A DNA stretch of 64,000 bases. Source: Pseudorasbora parva. Its lineage: Eukaryota > Chordata > Actinopteri > Cypriniformes > Gobionidae. The DNA is taken from assembly GCF_024679245.1 (NCBI RefSeq), contig NC_090190.1:43309220-43373219 (forward strand), read 5' to 3'. This document shows positions 21,301 to 30,553 of the stretch, piece after piece; the first letter of the stretch is position 1, and each line of letters begins with the position of its first letter. Made by a program: the position numbers and the translations under genes. The notes beneath the pieces were generated by a model that was not told where the DNA came from, did no database searches, and saw nothing but the letters and a program-made list of their open reading frames with translations.

Positions 21301-22470
21301 GCTTTGAGCCAGGTATACTGTTTAATTGCTGTATTTCTTTTTCTCCAAATATCTATTAATTCAAACTCTTTTAAAAACTTTGACAATACAACTGCTGATT
21401 CATGATGGGGTTCTTCTCCATTTCTATCAATAATAAAGTCAATAGTACAATTCCAATCCCCTCCAATGATACTACAAACAGTGTCATCAATTTTCTGAAT
21501 CGCATGCCTTAACATTAAAAAATGGCTCACACGCTCAGGTCCATTATTGGGTGCATACACATTTATCAATAAGAAAACAGATCCCTCATATTCAATTTTT
21601 AACAGCAATATTCTTCCCTTTACAATTTCTTCTACCATCAAAATATTTACATTAATTTCTTTAGAAAATAAGATGGCTATGCCAGCACTCGTATTTGTCC
21701 CATGACTTAAAACACTTTTTCCTTTCCACCATCTACTCCAATCAGCCTCATTATCTAAACTAGTGTGCGTTTCTTGTAAGAAAGCTACGTTTACCTTTTT
21801 TTATACTAAATAACTCCGCTACCATTGCCAATTTATTCATATCCCTACCCTCATTCATATTTAAAGAGCCCACCCTAAAAAGCTCCATAGAAAAAAGAAA
21901 ATATAAAGAGGACAGAAAAATAACAAAAAAGCACAAAAAGTGATTCATCTCGTGTGACTTAAACATTTGATCTCTTTTTTGAGGCACCTGCTTTATCCCT
22001 TCTTAACTTTGTTATCAGCTTCTTCAACCTGAACCTTTTTTGTTTGCTTAAAGCCTCAAAGCTAACATTCCTCTGCAACAATTTCACTGTGTGAATGAAT
22101 TTATCTAAATCAGGAAAAAAATCTTGAACTTCAATAGATCTACCAAAGGTCACATTCAGAAAATCATTTATATTTTGTAATGGATATACATCGTCCACAT
22201 TTCCACACTGTGATCCAATGTCAGATATATCAGAGAACGCATCATCGTCTCTCATCCCCAAATCAGCATCAGTACACATTTCACCAGAATTTGCCATTCC
22301 AGAATCTTCATCAGAAACCCTTTCAACACTGACCGTTGCTACATCTTCATCCATTACACTTTTATCATTCAACTCAGAAAACTCATGACTTTTACCAGAA
22401 TCAACCTTTTCATTAACATGCCGCTTCAAACACTCGTACAAACTTGCGCAAAAAAAGAAGATCAAATATT
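18365..22470 (-). mobile_element. Tx1-like non-LTR retrotransposon (LINE A), 5' end uncertain
   Basis: The minus-strand order is: end of ORF1 (22465-21959, acidic, terminating in a basic LKKLITKLRRDKAG segment), then ORF2 from near 21880. ORF2 contains an AP endonuclease (INVYAPNNGPE, GGDWNC, DRFYIG, GFSDHH), a reverse transcriptase (GRSPGIDGLPAEFY, NWRPVSLLCMDYKI, GIRQGCPLSGQLY, YADD) and a C-terminal CCHC motif (CRFCGEEENLEHLFLKC) ending at 18429. Endonuclease type and C-terminal finger suggest the Tx1/L1 group. Frameshifts near 21640-21790, 20530 and 19680 break ORF2. The 3' end meets a (TC)n tract, with no poly(A). The 5' boundary is not clear. Confidence 0.8.
18429..21880 (-). pseudogene. 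LINE A ORF2 (endonuclease-reverse transcriptase), frameshifted
   Basis: Five overlapping open blocks together cover the endonuclease, reverse transcriptase and cysteine-rich C terminus, which would nick the target and copy the RNA there. The start block reads MELFRVGSLNMNEGRDM near 21880. The RT active site is AYADD near 19780. At least three frame changes, plus a likely small deletion before 21640, make it inactive in this copy. Block order matches an unrearranged LINE ORF2. Confidence 0.8.
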
Positions 22471-25024
22471 ATTGAAAAAGAAAACAAAATAAACCAATAT
22501 ATATAGGCGGAAAAAAACACCCAAAACAATAGTAGCCCTCTCCTTGTGAGCACCCTCACACACCCCAAACACTCCCAGCGTGCACCGGAAGAGAGCTAAT
22601 GATTGTAGAGGTCAGTGTCATGGAGGATTGAATGAGACAGAAATCAAAACTGACAGCAAACAGCAACAGTTTCTTTAACAGTGTATTTACCTATATATTG
22701 ATTATGTAAGGGACTGTTTGTTCTTTAATGATTTTTATGTGAATGTTTTATTGCCTCTAAATTGCATTTGTAGTTTACACATTTTATTCTATAACTGATG
22801 CTGATATCAGTTTACCAACCCTCTGAACCCTGAGCTGTTTTCTTGGCCCTGGAAGTGTTTTTACATGCCCTGACATTTGTGCTTATTTCTGTTACTTGGA
22901 ACATTTTCATGGCTACATTTTCAAGTCTGATTACACTGCATTCAGCACACACTCTGCTACAATAATATGTGAGCAGCATGTGTGCAAAAGTTTGTACTTT
23001 TGAAAAAATTTAATTTATGTGTGGTTTGTGAAATTAAGCCTCTGTTATAAGGCTATATAACCCATCTTTGGGATCCATATTTGTCAGAAGACTTTTGAAA
23101 ACTGGATCACATAGGCTAGAATTTTTGCTTCAAGATAATGTAAAAATCACTCTGGCCACTGATACACATAAAACAATATATTGATTTAAAGACATGTTTT
23201 GTGTCAGGATGGCTTGTACGGGGAGGGCATGAATCATCATGAATATTGATGTGTTTCACACCTACAGACAAAGACCATCCCCTGATCCTAATGGCCATAT
23301 CAGAATGACTGTGAGGGAACTTAAACAAATAATATGAAGAGATTAAAAGCTTTTTGATATTTTTTTGCATTTATTTACAACACAACATTGGTTGCTTTAT
23401 TGAACTGATTCTATGATAGAATTACAGTATGGGTTGGAGTGCCCTCTGGTGGTAATCGGGGCACTCTCACTGGTGAATCGTGACACTATCAAATCACCGC
23501 AATCCTATAGAGGGAATGCACGTGACGTCATCATCAGCTGGAGTGACTGTGATTACGCCCCGCTGAGTGGCAGAAAGACTGAGAGGCAGCATTGGTTTAC
23601 AGCGTGAATGCAGCGAAAACTCACAAAACCAGGCCCTGCGCCAGAAGGGCTTAGGGGGAGGCTTGTCCACGCACTGCATAGTCATCGCTGTTCTGAGCTT
23701 GAGACGGACTTGATAATAAAGTGTAATTTTCTCACTCAAACCACTGCCAACTGCTGCAGCTTCTGCTTTTAGAGTGAAACGCTGCACATAACTGCTTGTC
23801 TAGGATATGTAATCCTCTGTAAGAATTCGTAATAACTGCATATTAAGCTAGCAAAAGATTTGCACTCGTCAAATGATTACATTTCCAACGTGTTTTCGCC
23901 TCGGTGAGTAATGTAGCCAATCACAGACATGTTTGTGGACTTCTACAACGAAATTGGCCAATCACAGGTGTTCAATTTGGAATCACTCACCGCTCGAGCG
24001 TTTGCTGATATTGAGGTGTGATACGGGTGGAGTTAGGGACAGGTGTGGTGGTGTCGGTAAGTTTAAGGGTAGGGTTAGGTGTAAGGGAAGTGCCAACTGT
24101 GTAATTAAAAATGTAACTACAGAAATTAAAAACAGATGTAATTGCACGCTGGTATTTTTAAAATGTAAGTACAATGTAAAAACATGTATGTACACAATAA
24201 GGGCATTGTATCAAATTATTAATTAAAATGTTAGTACATAGTAGTTAAGGCCACCTAATATAAAGTGGGTCCCTGCTTTTTTGTTTAATTTCTATCCATC
24301 AAAGAATCCTGAATAAAATGTACTCAACTGTTTTCAATATGGATTTCTCATTACAGTATCACCGTGTATATCATAATCATTTGTTTGCAATGTAATCGAG
24401 AGCATAAAAATATCCTCATGTTATAAGTGTATCTTTATTTAGCATTAAAAGTTTGCCTAGCTATTTCAGATTTTAACATGTTTCCATTGATTTCACACAT
24501 TTTAGTCTAGAATGTGAAGTTTATGTAACAATAACACTAATATAAGTGAGAAGAGATGTTTTACCTTCAAAATTGAATAATGCATAAGAATGATGAAGCT
24601 GAGTCTTTGTTTTGAGGTGACAGGTAACAGGTTTGTGTTCCTTCACGTGGACGATTTGCATGTGAATCTCTTTGCATACATGGTGTGGTCACATTAAAGA
24701 TAATGAAGCTATGCTGGAGAAACTGTACATCTTGCTGTTTAATACATATCACATAAACAGAGAAAATAGTTTTTTTAATTACTTCCAGGATTTTTAAAGT
24801 GATACCTGTCGTGTTTTGTGGCAAGTATGCGCTGAGTTACAGTTGTGTCTGTCAGATTGATCAGAGATGATTGCAAAAGAGGCAGAGAGATGGCATCAAA
24901 GACAGCATTTTACATTACAGTATGCCATGTGGGACTTGTAACCAAGACCTTCCCATGGCAGAGACTGAAAAATTATTGTAAGACCTTGAACTGAGAGACT
25001 GAAGAGTGTCATTGTTCTCTACAG
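22471..25024. other. Intron of NLR copy 1, no exon recognised
   Basis: Around 22785-22830 the text TTTATTCTATAACTGATGCTG...TATCAGTTTACC matches the copy 2 intron near 51690-51725. This shows where the ancestral intron resumes after the LINE-bearing block. The rest has no open exon with splice sites that I recognise. The last 80 bp before 25025 (GAACTGAGAGACTGAAGAGTGTC...) is shared with the introns before the other LRR exons. Confidence 0.5.
23883..24290. repeat. Dispersed repeat fragment ending GGCCACCTAATATAAAGTGGG
   Basis: This segment has ends such as CCAATCACAG and GGTAGGGTTAGGTG, and a close TTAAGGCCACCTAATATAAAGTG, which I recognise as recurrent fish transposon text. The exact family and borders are uncertain. 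Confidence 0.35.
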
Positions 25025-25198
25025 GTTGAGTTATTGTGGTGTTACAGATAAAGGTTGTGGTGCTCTGACTTCAGCTCTGAGATCAAACCCCTCACACCTG
25101 AGAGAACTGGATCTGTCATGGAATAAACTAGGAGACTCAGGAGTGAAGCTGTTCTCTGAGCTACTGAAGGATCCTCACTGTAAACTGAACAAACTAAG
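25025..25198 (+). CDS. NLR copy 1: LRR exon 1
   Basis: The 174-bp exon (58 codons) runs from TCTCTACAG to a GTAAGA donor in phase 2-2, the phase left by the main exon. It encodes two leucine-rich repeats: [18 protein letters not shown] and [15 protein letters not shown], with conserved LxxLxLxxN spacing. LRR exons of this unit length are standard in fish NLR genes and supply the sensing surface. The exon is intact, although the gene upstream is broken. Confidence 0.85.
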
Positions 25199-25301
25199 GT
25201 AAGATTATATAAATGTTTCAACATCCACCTATATTTTTCCTCTTGTGGTGAACAATGAACAAAATTAAACAAAAACTAAGCAAGACTAAATGACCTGCCA
25301 G

Positions 25302-25705
25302 CAGAGGTGGACAGTAGTGGAGTATTTTTACTTTCCGATTTTATTTTTCAGGTATATGTTCTTTATCTGTGTTCTTTGGAAAACTTTGAATTCAAGACAT
25401 TCCAAAACATAATATTGTATTTTTTACTAGACTGTTTCATACTGAATATCGTTTAATACTTAATTACATAAAATATGTGGTGCTGAGTACAAGTAAGAAA
25501 GTACTATATGTTTAATATAATTAAGATTTAAAGGTTAAAAAAACATTTTATTTATGAAATGTAGTGCAGTAAAAAGTATGAACTTATATATTATTCTTTG
25601 GAATATAGTGAAGTAAAAGTTTTCCAAAGAAAAACATTGATAAAGCATATACTTGAAAAATGTACTTGAGTAGAAAGTAAAATACTCCACTATTGTCCGC
25701 CTCTG
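25302..25705. mobile_element. hAT-type MITE, 404 bp
   Basis: Terminal inverted repeats of about 32 bp begin CAGAGGTGGACAGTAGTGG (left) and CAGAGGCGGACAATAGTGG (right, reversed). Target copies CCTGCCAG (25294-25301) and ACTGCCAG (25706-25713) make an 8-bp duplication with one change, as hAT elements give. There is no coding capacity. It sits in the intron between the two LRR exons. Confidence 0.85.
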
Positions 25706-26066
25706 ACTGCCAGATTATTCAAGGTGATTTAATCTTCATTAGATTCTTTTAGAGTTTTACATAATTTTACAATATTAATGATAAAATAAACTCAAGATTG
25801 GATGATGTAAAGATGTGACACCTGTGCTTATATCAACAGCTGTGCTGAGAGTTTTGAGGTACTCAGATAAAAAAAAAATTAAGGCTCTTCCATTTTTTAT
25901 GATATTGAAACTAACCCCGTTCAGTCAGCATGTGGAAGCGGGAACCTTATACAGTACCTGTTTATGGTGCTGTGGATTAAGTCTCGGTTTCTGATTGTGA
26001 AGTTCCTGCTTATCTGAGCTGTAGATCCTGAACTGAGAGACTGAAGAGTGTCATTGTTCTCTACAG

Positions 26067-26240
26067 GTTGAGTTATTGTGGTGTTACAGATGAAGGTTGT
26101 GTTGCTCTGGCTTCAGCTCTGAGATCAAACCCCTCACACTTGAGAGAACTGGATCTGACATCTAATCAACTAGGAGACTCAGGTGTGAAGCTGCTCTCTG
26201 ATCTGAAGGATGACCCACATTATAAACTGGAGAAGCTTCA
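26067..26240 (+). CDS. NLR copy 1: LRR exon 2
   Basis: A second 174-bp exon from TCTCTACAG to GTGAGT, phase 2-2. It encodes [18 protein letters not shown] and LRELDLTSNQLGDSG, ending KLEKLQ. It is closely similar to 25025-25198 and shares roughly 100 bp of upstream intron with it, so the exon and its acceptor region were duplicated together. No stop or frameshift is present. Confidence 0.85.
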
Positions 26241-26596
26241 GTGAGTAGTGATGATTAAAACTGTTCATATTTTAATTTAAAGTTAATGTAGTTTCTTTTT
26301 CTGAGGTTACTTTCCTGCTCATGGTGACTTGCATACTATAAACATGATTAATAAGAGTTTCATTAATTTATTTAATATAGTAGTTTATACTATAAAAACA
26401 TAATTCAGTGTACTTTAATTTAATTAATAACTATTTATCACTATTTTATTTGTCATAAAGAAAACTGACCCAATGACAGTAAGAGGACAGTCATACAGGA
26501 TTATAGATAGGGTCTTTGACCAATCATTCATTGTGATTTGGATGCAAAAACCAAAATCTGAATGTTTTAACAGCTTTAACAATCATATGGCACAGT
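26241..26596. other. NLR copy 1 intron up to the gypsy C insertion
   Basis: AT-rich intron with no exon recognised. It ends at the GTTAT target duplication (26597-26601) of gypsy C. The intron resumes at 37845. Confidence 0.6.
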
Positions 26597-26601
26597 GTTA
26601 T

Positions 26602-26981
26602 TGTTACAAAATAGAAGGGACGGAGAAAAGAGATACAGGTAACTGATTTATTTGAACAACCAGAAGAGATGAAGACAGTGCAGGTGAGTGAGCTTGGAGT
26701 AAGCTAGGTTCTGATGAGCAATACTGAGTGATGCAGTTTTTGTACTTGCTGGTAGAGTGGGCTGGAGTCTGGAATGAAGGAGACTTCTGGGAGGATTAAC
26801 ACAAGAGGCAACACGATGGAGACTTGGAGAAACACAGGAGACAGGTGAGTAGAGTTTGGCAGTCTTTAAGGTGAGCATGCAGGTAAGCACTTGATGCTAA
26901 CGAGTCCGGAAAAAGACTAAGGGCTTTTTCACACCTTTTTCACACTATTGGGTGATGTTGGATCCTGGTGTGTCAGTAATA
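26602..26981 (-). repeat. 3' LTR of gypsy C
   Basis: About 380 bp. Its inner end (GGATCCTGGTGTGTCAGTAATA) matches the outer end of the right LTR (GAGCCTGGCATGTCTGTAACA) with substitutions, as does ATTGGGTGATGTT versus ATTGGGTGATGGT. The divergence shows the element is old. A purine-rich tract (GTGGAGGGGGAG on minus) lies just inside. Confidence 0.7.
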
Positions 26982-27306
26982 TTACTCCCCCTCCACGGCC
27001 CGCTCCTCACGGCCGAGGACCCTGACATCGTCGGATGATTGGCATGGAAAATGTCGAGCAAGTTAGAGTCGAGAATGTCATTTCTGGGTACCCGTAAGTG
27101 TTCCTAGGGACCGTAGCACTCCCATACCTCTACGAGGTATTCCAGAAGACCACCACGGCACCGGGAGTCCAAGATATCCTCCATCTGCTAAGCGGCACCG
27201 TCCTCTAGGATGAGAGGAAGGGGGGCTTCAGTGGTTGCGCCAGGCTCTTTGAAGACAAAAAGGTTTCAACAAATAGACATGGAAGGTGGGATGGATTCCG
27301 TCATGG
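26982..27306 (-). pseudogene. Gypsy C pol fragment: integrase end and chromodomain
   Basis: The minus-strand reading shows HPTFHVYLLKP, then across frame changes VEDILDSRCRGG, EYLVE and VPRNDILDSNLLDIFHANHP, which is the end of integrase plus a chromodomain as in gypsy B. The chromodomain guides integration by binding histones in chromoviruses. In-frame stops show decay. Confidence 0.65.
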
Positions 27307-27905
27307 GCGTAGGTTTAAGGGGGGATGCTAGGTACTAGTCCCAATCAATAATCTAAGATGGCAAAATTTTCCCCACCAATATTTTAGCGAACTCCTTCGT
27401 GCTGCTATATGGATTGATTCCGACGGCCAGGATGAAAAAAATTAAAAGGTTGTCACCTGTCCTTTGAGATACCGAATCGTCCCATGTTTACAAGTGATAT
27501 GATGCAGAAGATTGCATTTAAGTGGCTTTGCTGCCATAGCAACAGAGGCTCGAGAGCATGCGCTGAAAACTTGCGCAATTTTTTAAAAAACATGTTGAGC
27601 TCACATCCACAGTTTGAACGCAAGAGGATTTCCAGATATAGGTCTGAAAAGAAAAACAGTATCAGTGGCTCTGTCCAGTAACTTTCGATGAACCTAAGGC
27701 AAACTGTACACTTTGCAGAGAAGCATTTCAGTGTCTCAGACTGTTTGACTTAAAGCATGCGATGACAGACACATCTGTGAACTAAATGTAGGCCTATTGT
27801 TTTTTTTAATGGATAATATATTAATTTAATATTCCATACATTATCAAAGCTTGGCAGACTTATTTTTCTAGACATTAGACTGGTTAATCAATAGATTATA
27901 GCCTA
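27307..27905 (+). mobile_element. hAT-like relic with BED-type fragment
   Basis: Decayed frames near 27660-27760 read FDEPKANCTLCREAF, resembling the cysteine pair of a BED-type finger in hAT-derived proteins. A preceding 66-codon frame (27484-27681) has no recognised domain. The CCCCACCAATATTTTAGC segment near 27370 recurs in fish transposons, as far as I recall. Borders and family are tentative. Confidence 0.3.
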
Positions 27906-28284
27906 ATTGTCATGGTACACTAAAAGAGGACTCAAATGCAGGAATGAGTGATCAGGGGTTTATTAACACAACAGCTGACGAAGACAAGGTATGGTGAGGA
28001 GGAGAACACAGTCCAAACAGTAGGCAGATAACGAACACAATAACAGGCAGAAAGAGCAGCCACTATAACTTCAAGTAGAGTGTAGACTGGAGAGCAGTTC
28101 TGTCAGAGCACAGCAAGAACAGAGGAATCCAGCGATGGCCAGGCAGGAATCCTAGGGCAATGCAATCAGGTATCTCAGGAAAAACACCAAACTGCTGCTA
28201 GACCAAGACAACAGGCTGCCAGGGAAGCTCTGCTTGCAGGACAGAAATTAGAGACACAGGAAATAAGGCAGGACCAACCGGTAG

Positions 28285-28531
28285 TAGTGATGTTACGTCT
28301 TACACCGATTCTCCGAAGCTTGCTTCAAACTCGAACGGTCCTTGCAATGAACCACTGCTTCGGAGCTTGTATCATTACGTCACTAGTCACGTGAATATGC
28401 CTTCTGAAGCAAACACACTGCTTTACTCCTGTAGTGAACCACCTGACTGCTTTGACAGCCCAATCAGTGTTGACAGGTTTGAAACCTGCCGGCTGTAGTT
28501 CTTATGTGCTTTCACACATATACTGCCATGC

Positions 28532-28566
<35 letters not shown>

Positions 28567-29386
28567 ACACGATAGAAACCATTACTGAAATTCTATTGCA
28601 TTTAATGGTTTTCGATAATGGTTGGGTTCAGATTCTTTAGACATTTCCTTGGGACTGTAGAGATGGGATAAGGTGTCTGCCTTAATATTCTTTGAACCAG
28701 AACAGAAGGAGATGGGGAAATTGAAATTGGTGAAGAATAATGGCCAGCGGGCCTGTCATGGATTGAGTAATAAATAAATAAATAAATAAATAAATAAACA
28801 CGATAGAAACCATTACTGAAATTCTATTGCATTTAATGGTTTTCATGGGAATTTTATTGGTTGTAATGGGAATTATTGTGGTCTCTGTGGGTCTCTTTTG
28901 ATGTGTTGGGTGTTGGTTTCTGTTGGATTCTGTTGGTGGGGGCATCACATCCTAATGGAATATGTCCCACACAAAAAAAAAAAATTAATAATTCTGTAGT
29001 AGTTTAAATGGTAAAAGCCAACAGTTCCTATTGGTATTTTAATAGAAACCATTAGAATTTCTGTGATGGTTTTCAACTTTTTAAAGCTGGTCTGATCTTC
29101 TGTCCTTGTCTAAAGAAATAATTACACACACACATCATGCTTAATGTTTTATTATCAAGGTGAACACATGAAATTCATCAGTATCTGTAAAATTCAGCTA
29201 CATAAACACGTAATAAACGGGGCGTGAACATAAGCCTACTTGCATTGTATGGTTGTCAGCTTTGTTGCATTACATTTACTTCACCAGGAGATGGTGCCGC
29301 AATTTCTATCTGAATGAAGAACCATTTTCGACACAATTGTATCAGAAAGCAATAATGCTTCAAAACGCTTTATTTGGCCATCACTA
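28285..29386. mobile_element. hAT (Ac-like) DNA transposon, non-autonomous
   Basis: The ends are TAGTGATG and CATCACTA, with a perfect 8-bp target duplication ACCGGTAG at 28277-28284 and 29387-29394. Inside are TTCGGAGC-type subterminal motifs, AAAT microsatellite runs and a captured gypsy fragment, but no transposase. It inserted into LTR D. Confidence 0.85.
28626..28766 (-). repeat. Captured gypsy C pol fragment inside the hAT element
   Basis: About 141 bp matching 36060-36200 with roughly four substitutions. It corresponds to the gypsy segment after RNase H. Direct copies of an (AAAT)n plus ACACGATAGAAACC...GGTTTTC segment flank it on both sides (about 28533-28610 and 28769-28847). Confidence 0.8.
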
Positions 29387-29698
29387 ACCGGTAGTACTCA
29401 CATAAAGCATAACAGCACACGTAGGCACAACATATAACGAACCAGCAAAACATGAGGGAAAGAGCACACATTATAAAGGGAGCAGAAGACATGAGGAACA
29501 GGTGAGCACACAAACGCGGGTAATGAGAGAAGACCAATAATCAGGAAAACAAGGTGGGTGGGGTTAGACAATTGACATGAGCACATGGGACAAGGAAAGA
29601 CATGAACATTCACTCACACTAAACGAGACATGAACATGCAGCCAATGAAAACGTCTCGGTTACGTATGTAACCCTCGTTCCCTGAGGAGGGAACGGAG

Positions 29699-29872
29699 AC
29701 GTAACGTCAGTGACTGACGAATGGGGGTTTCGCTTAGAAGCCTATCATCTCCGAGAATAGAAAGCGCCCAATGGCAGTGCCAATGCCATGGGCATGCGAG
29801 ATTTGCATGCGTAACTCCGCCTACCCACGTGGGTATATAAGGAAGTAGCTGGCATCATCGCATTATGTTTTA
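29699..29872 (+). repeat. Left inverted terminal repeat of DIRS element
   Basis: This 174-bp arm is nearly identical to the reverse complement of 35572-35745. It contains a TATATAA box (29834-29840) behind CCCACGTGGG. Outside it the 49-bp extension has the hairpin-forming CGTTCCCTGAGGAGGGAACG. Confidence 0.92.
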
Positions 29873-29929
29873 CCTGCTGAGGAGCCAAGTTGAACTCCGT
29901 TCCAGCGGTACAGCGGATGTGGCAACGGG

Positions 29930-30037
29930 ACGTTACGTCTCCGTTCCCTCCTCAGGGAACGAGGGTTACATACGTAACCGAGACGTTCCCTTTCATTCAG
30001 TCACTCCGACGTAACGTCAGTGACTGACGAATGGGGG
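29930..30037. repeat. Internal complementary region (ICR) of DIRS element
   Basis: Positions 29930-29987 are the reverse complement of the left end (29650-29707). Positions 29985-30037 are the reverse complement of the right end (35717-35769). The two share GTT at 29985-29987. In the DIRS model the ICR aligns the ends so that a circular double-stranded form can be made before integration. It lies on the 3' side of the ORFs, the usual place. Confidence 0.9.
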
Positions 30038-30553
30038 TCCCAATGCAATAACGCCACTCGGCTGTCTTCCAGTGCCCTGCGCAAGCGTGAGAACCCTGAT
30101 GCAAGTAGGACGGTCAAAGGCCTCTACTTAACGCAGGAATACCAAGGTACACTGGGAGGCATATTCCAGGAGGAGATATGCGCCAAGATGCCTACCCGTA
30201 GGGAGGACTTAGGAATACACGTATGACCCCGGGGGGCTGCATACGGAAGATCACTGGGGTACCAGCCGCAGGTGGATTTTTAACCCCAGGGGGTGGCAAG
30301 GTTGCCAAGGGAATACACCCGCTCAGGGAGGCTTACGGTGGAAATACACATGTGGGGGTCGCCGGAGGGGAACCATGCACATGGGGCACCTGGCCGGACA
30401 CGAGTGTCTGGGCTAAGGGCAGACTTACTGGCGTCGGCGTCGACAGTGCTGGAGGAGCTCAGGGCTCTCGGGGAGCTCACCTGAGAAAAATATCGCACGT
30501 ATCCAGTCCGTGGAGTGGAATGGCGAGCAAGCGAAGACACCTGAGCCAATCCA

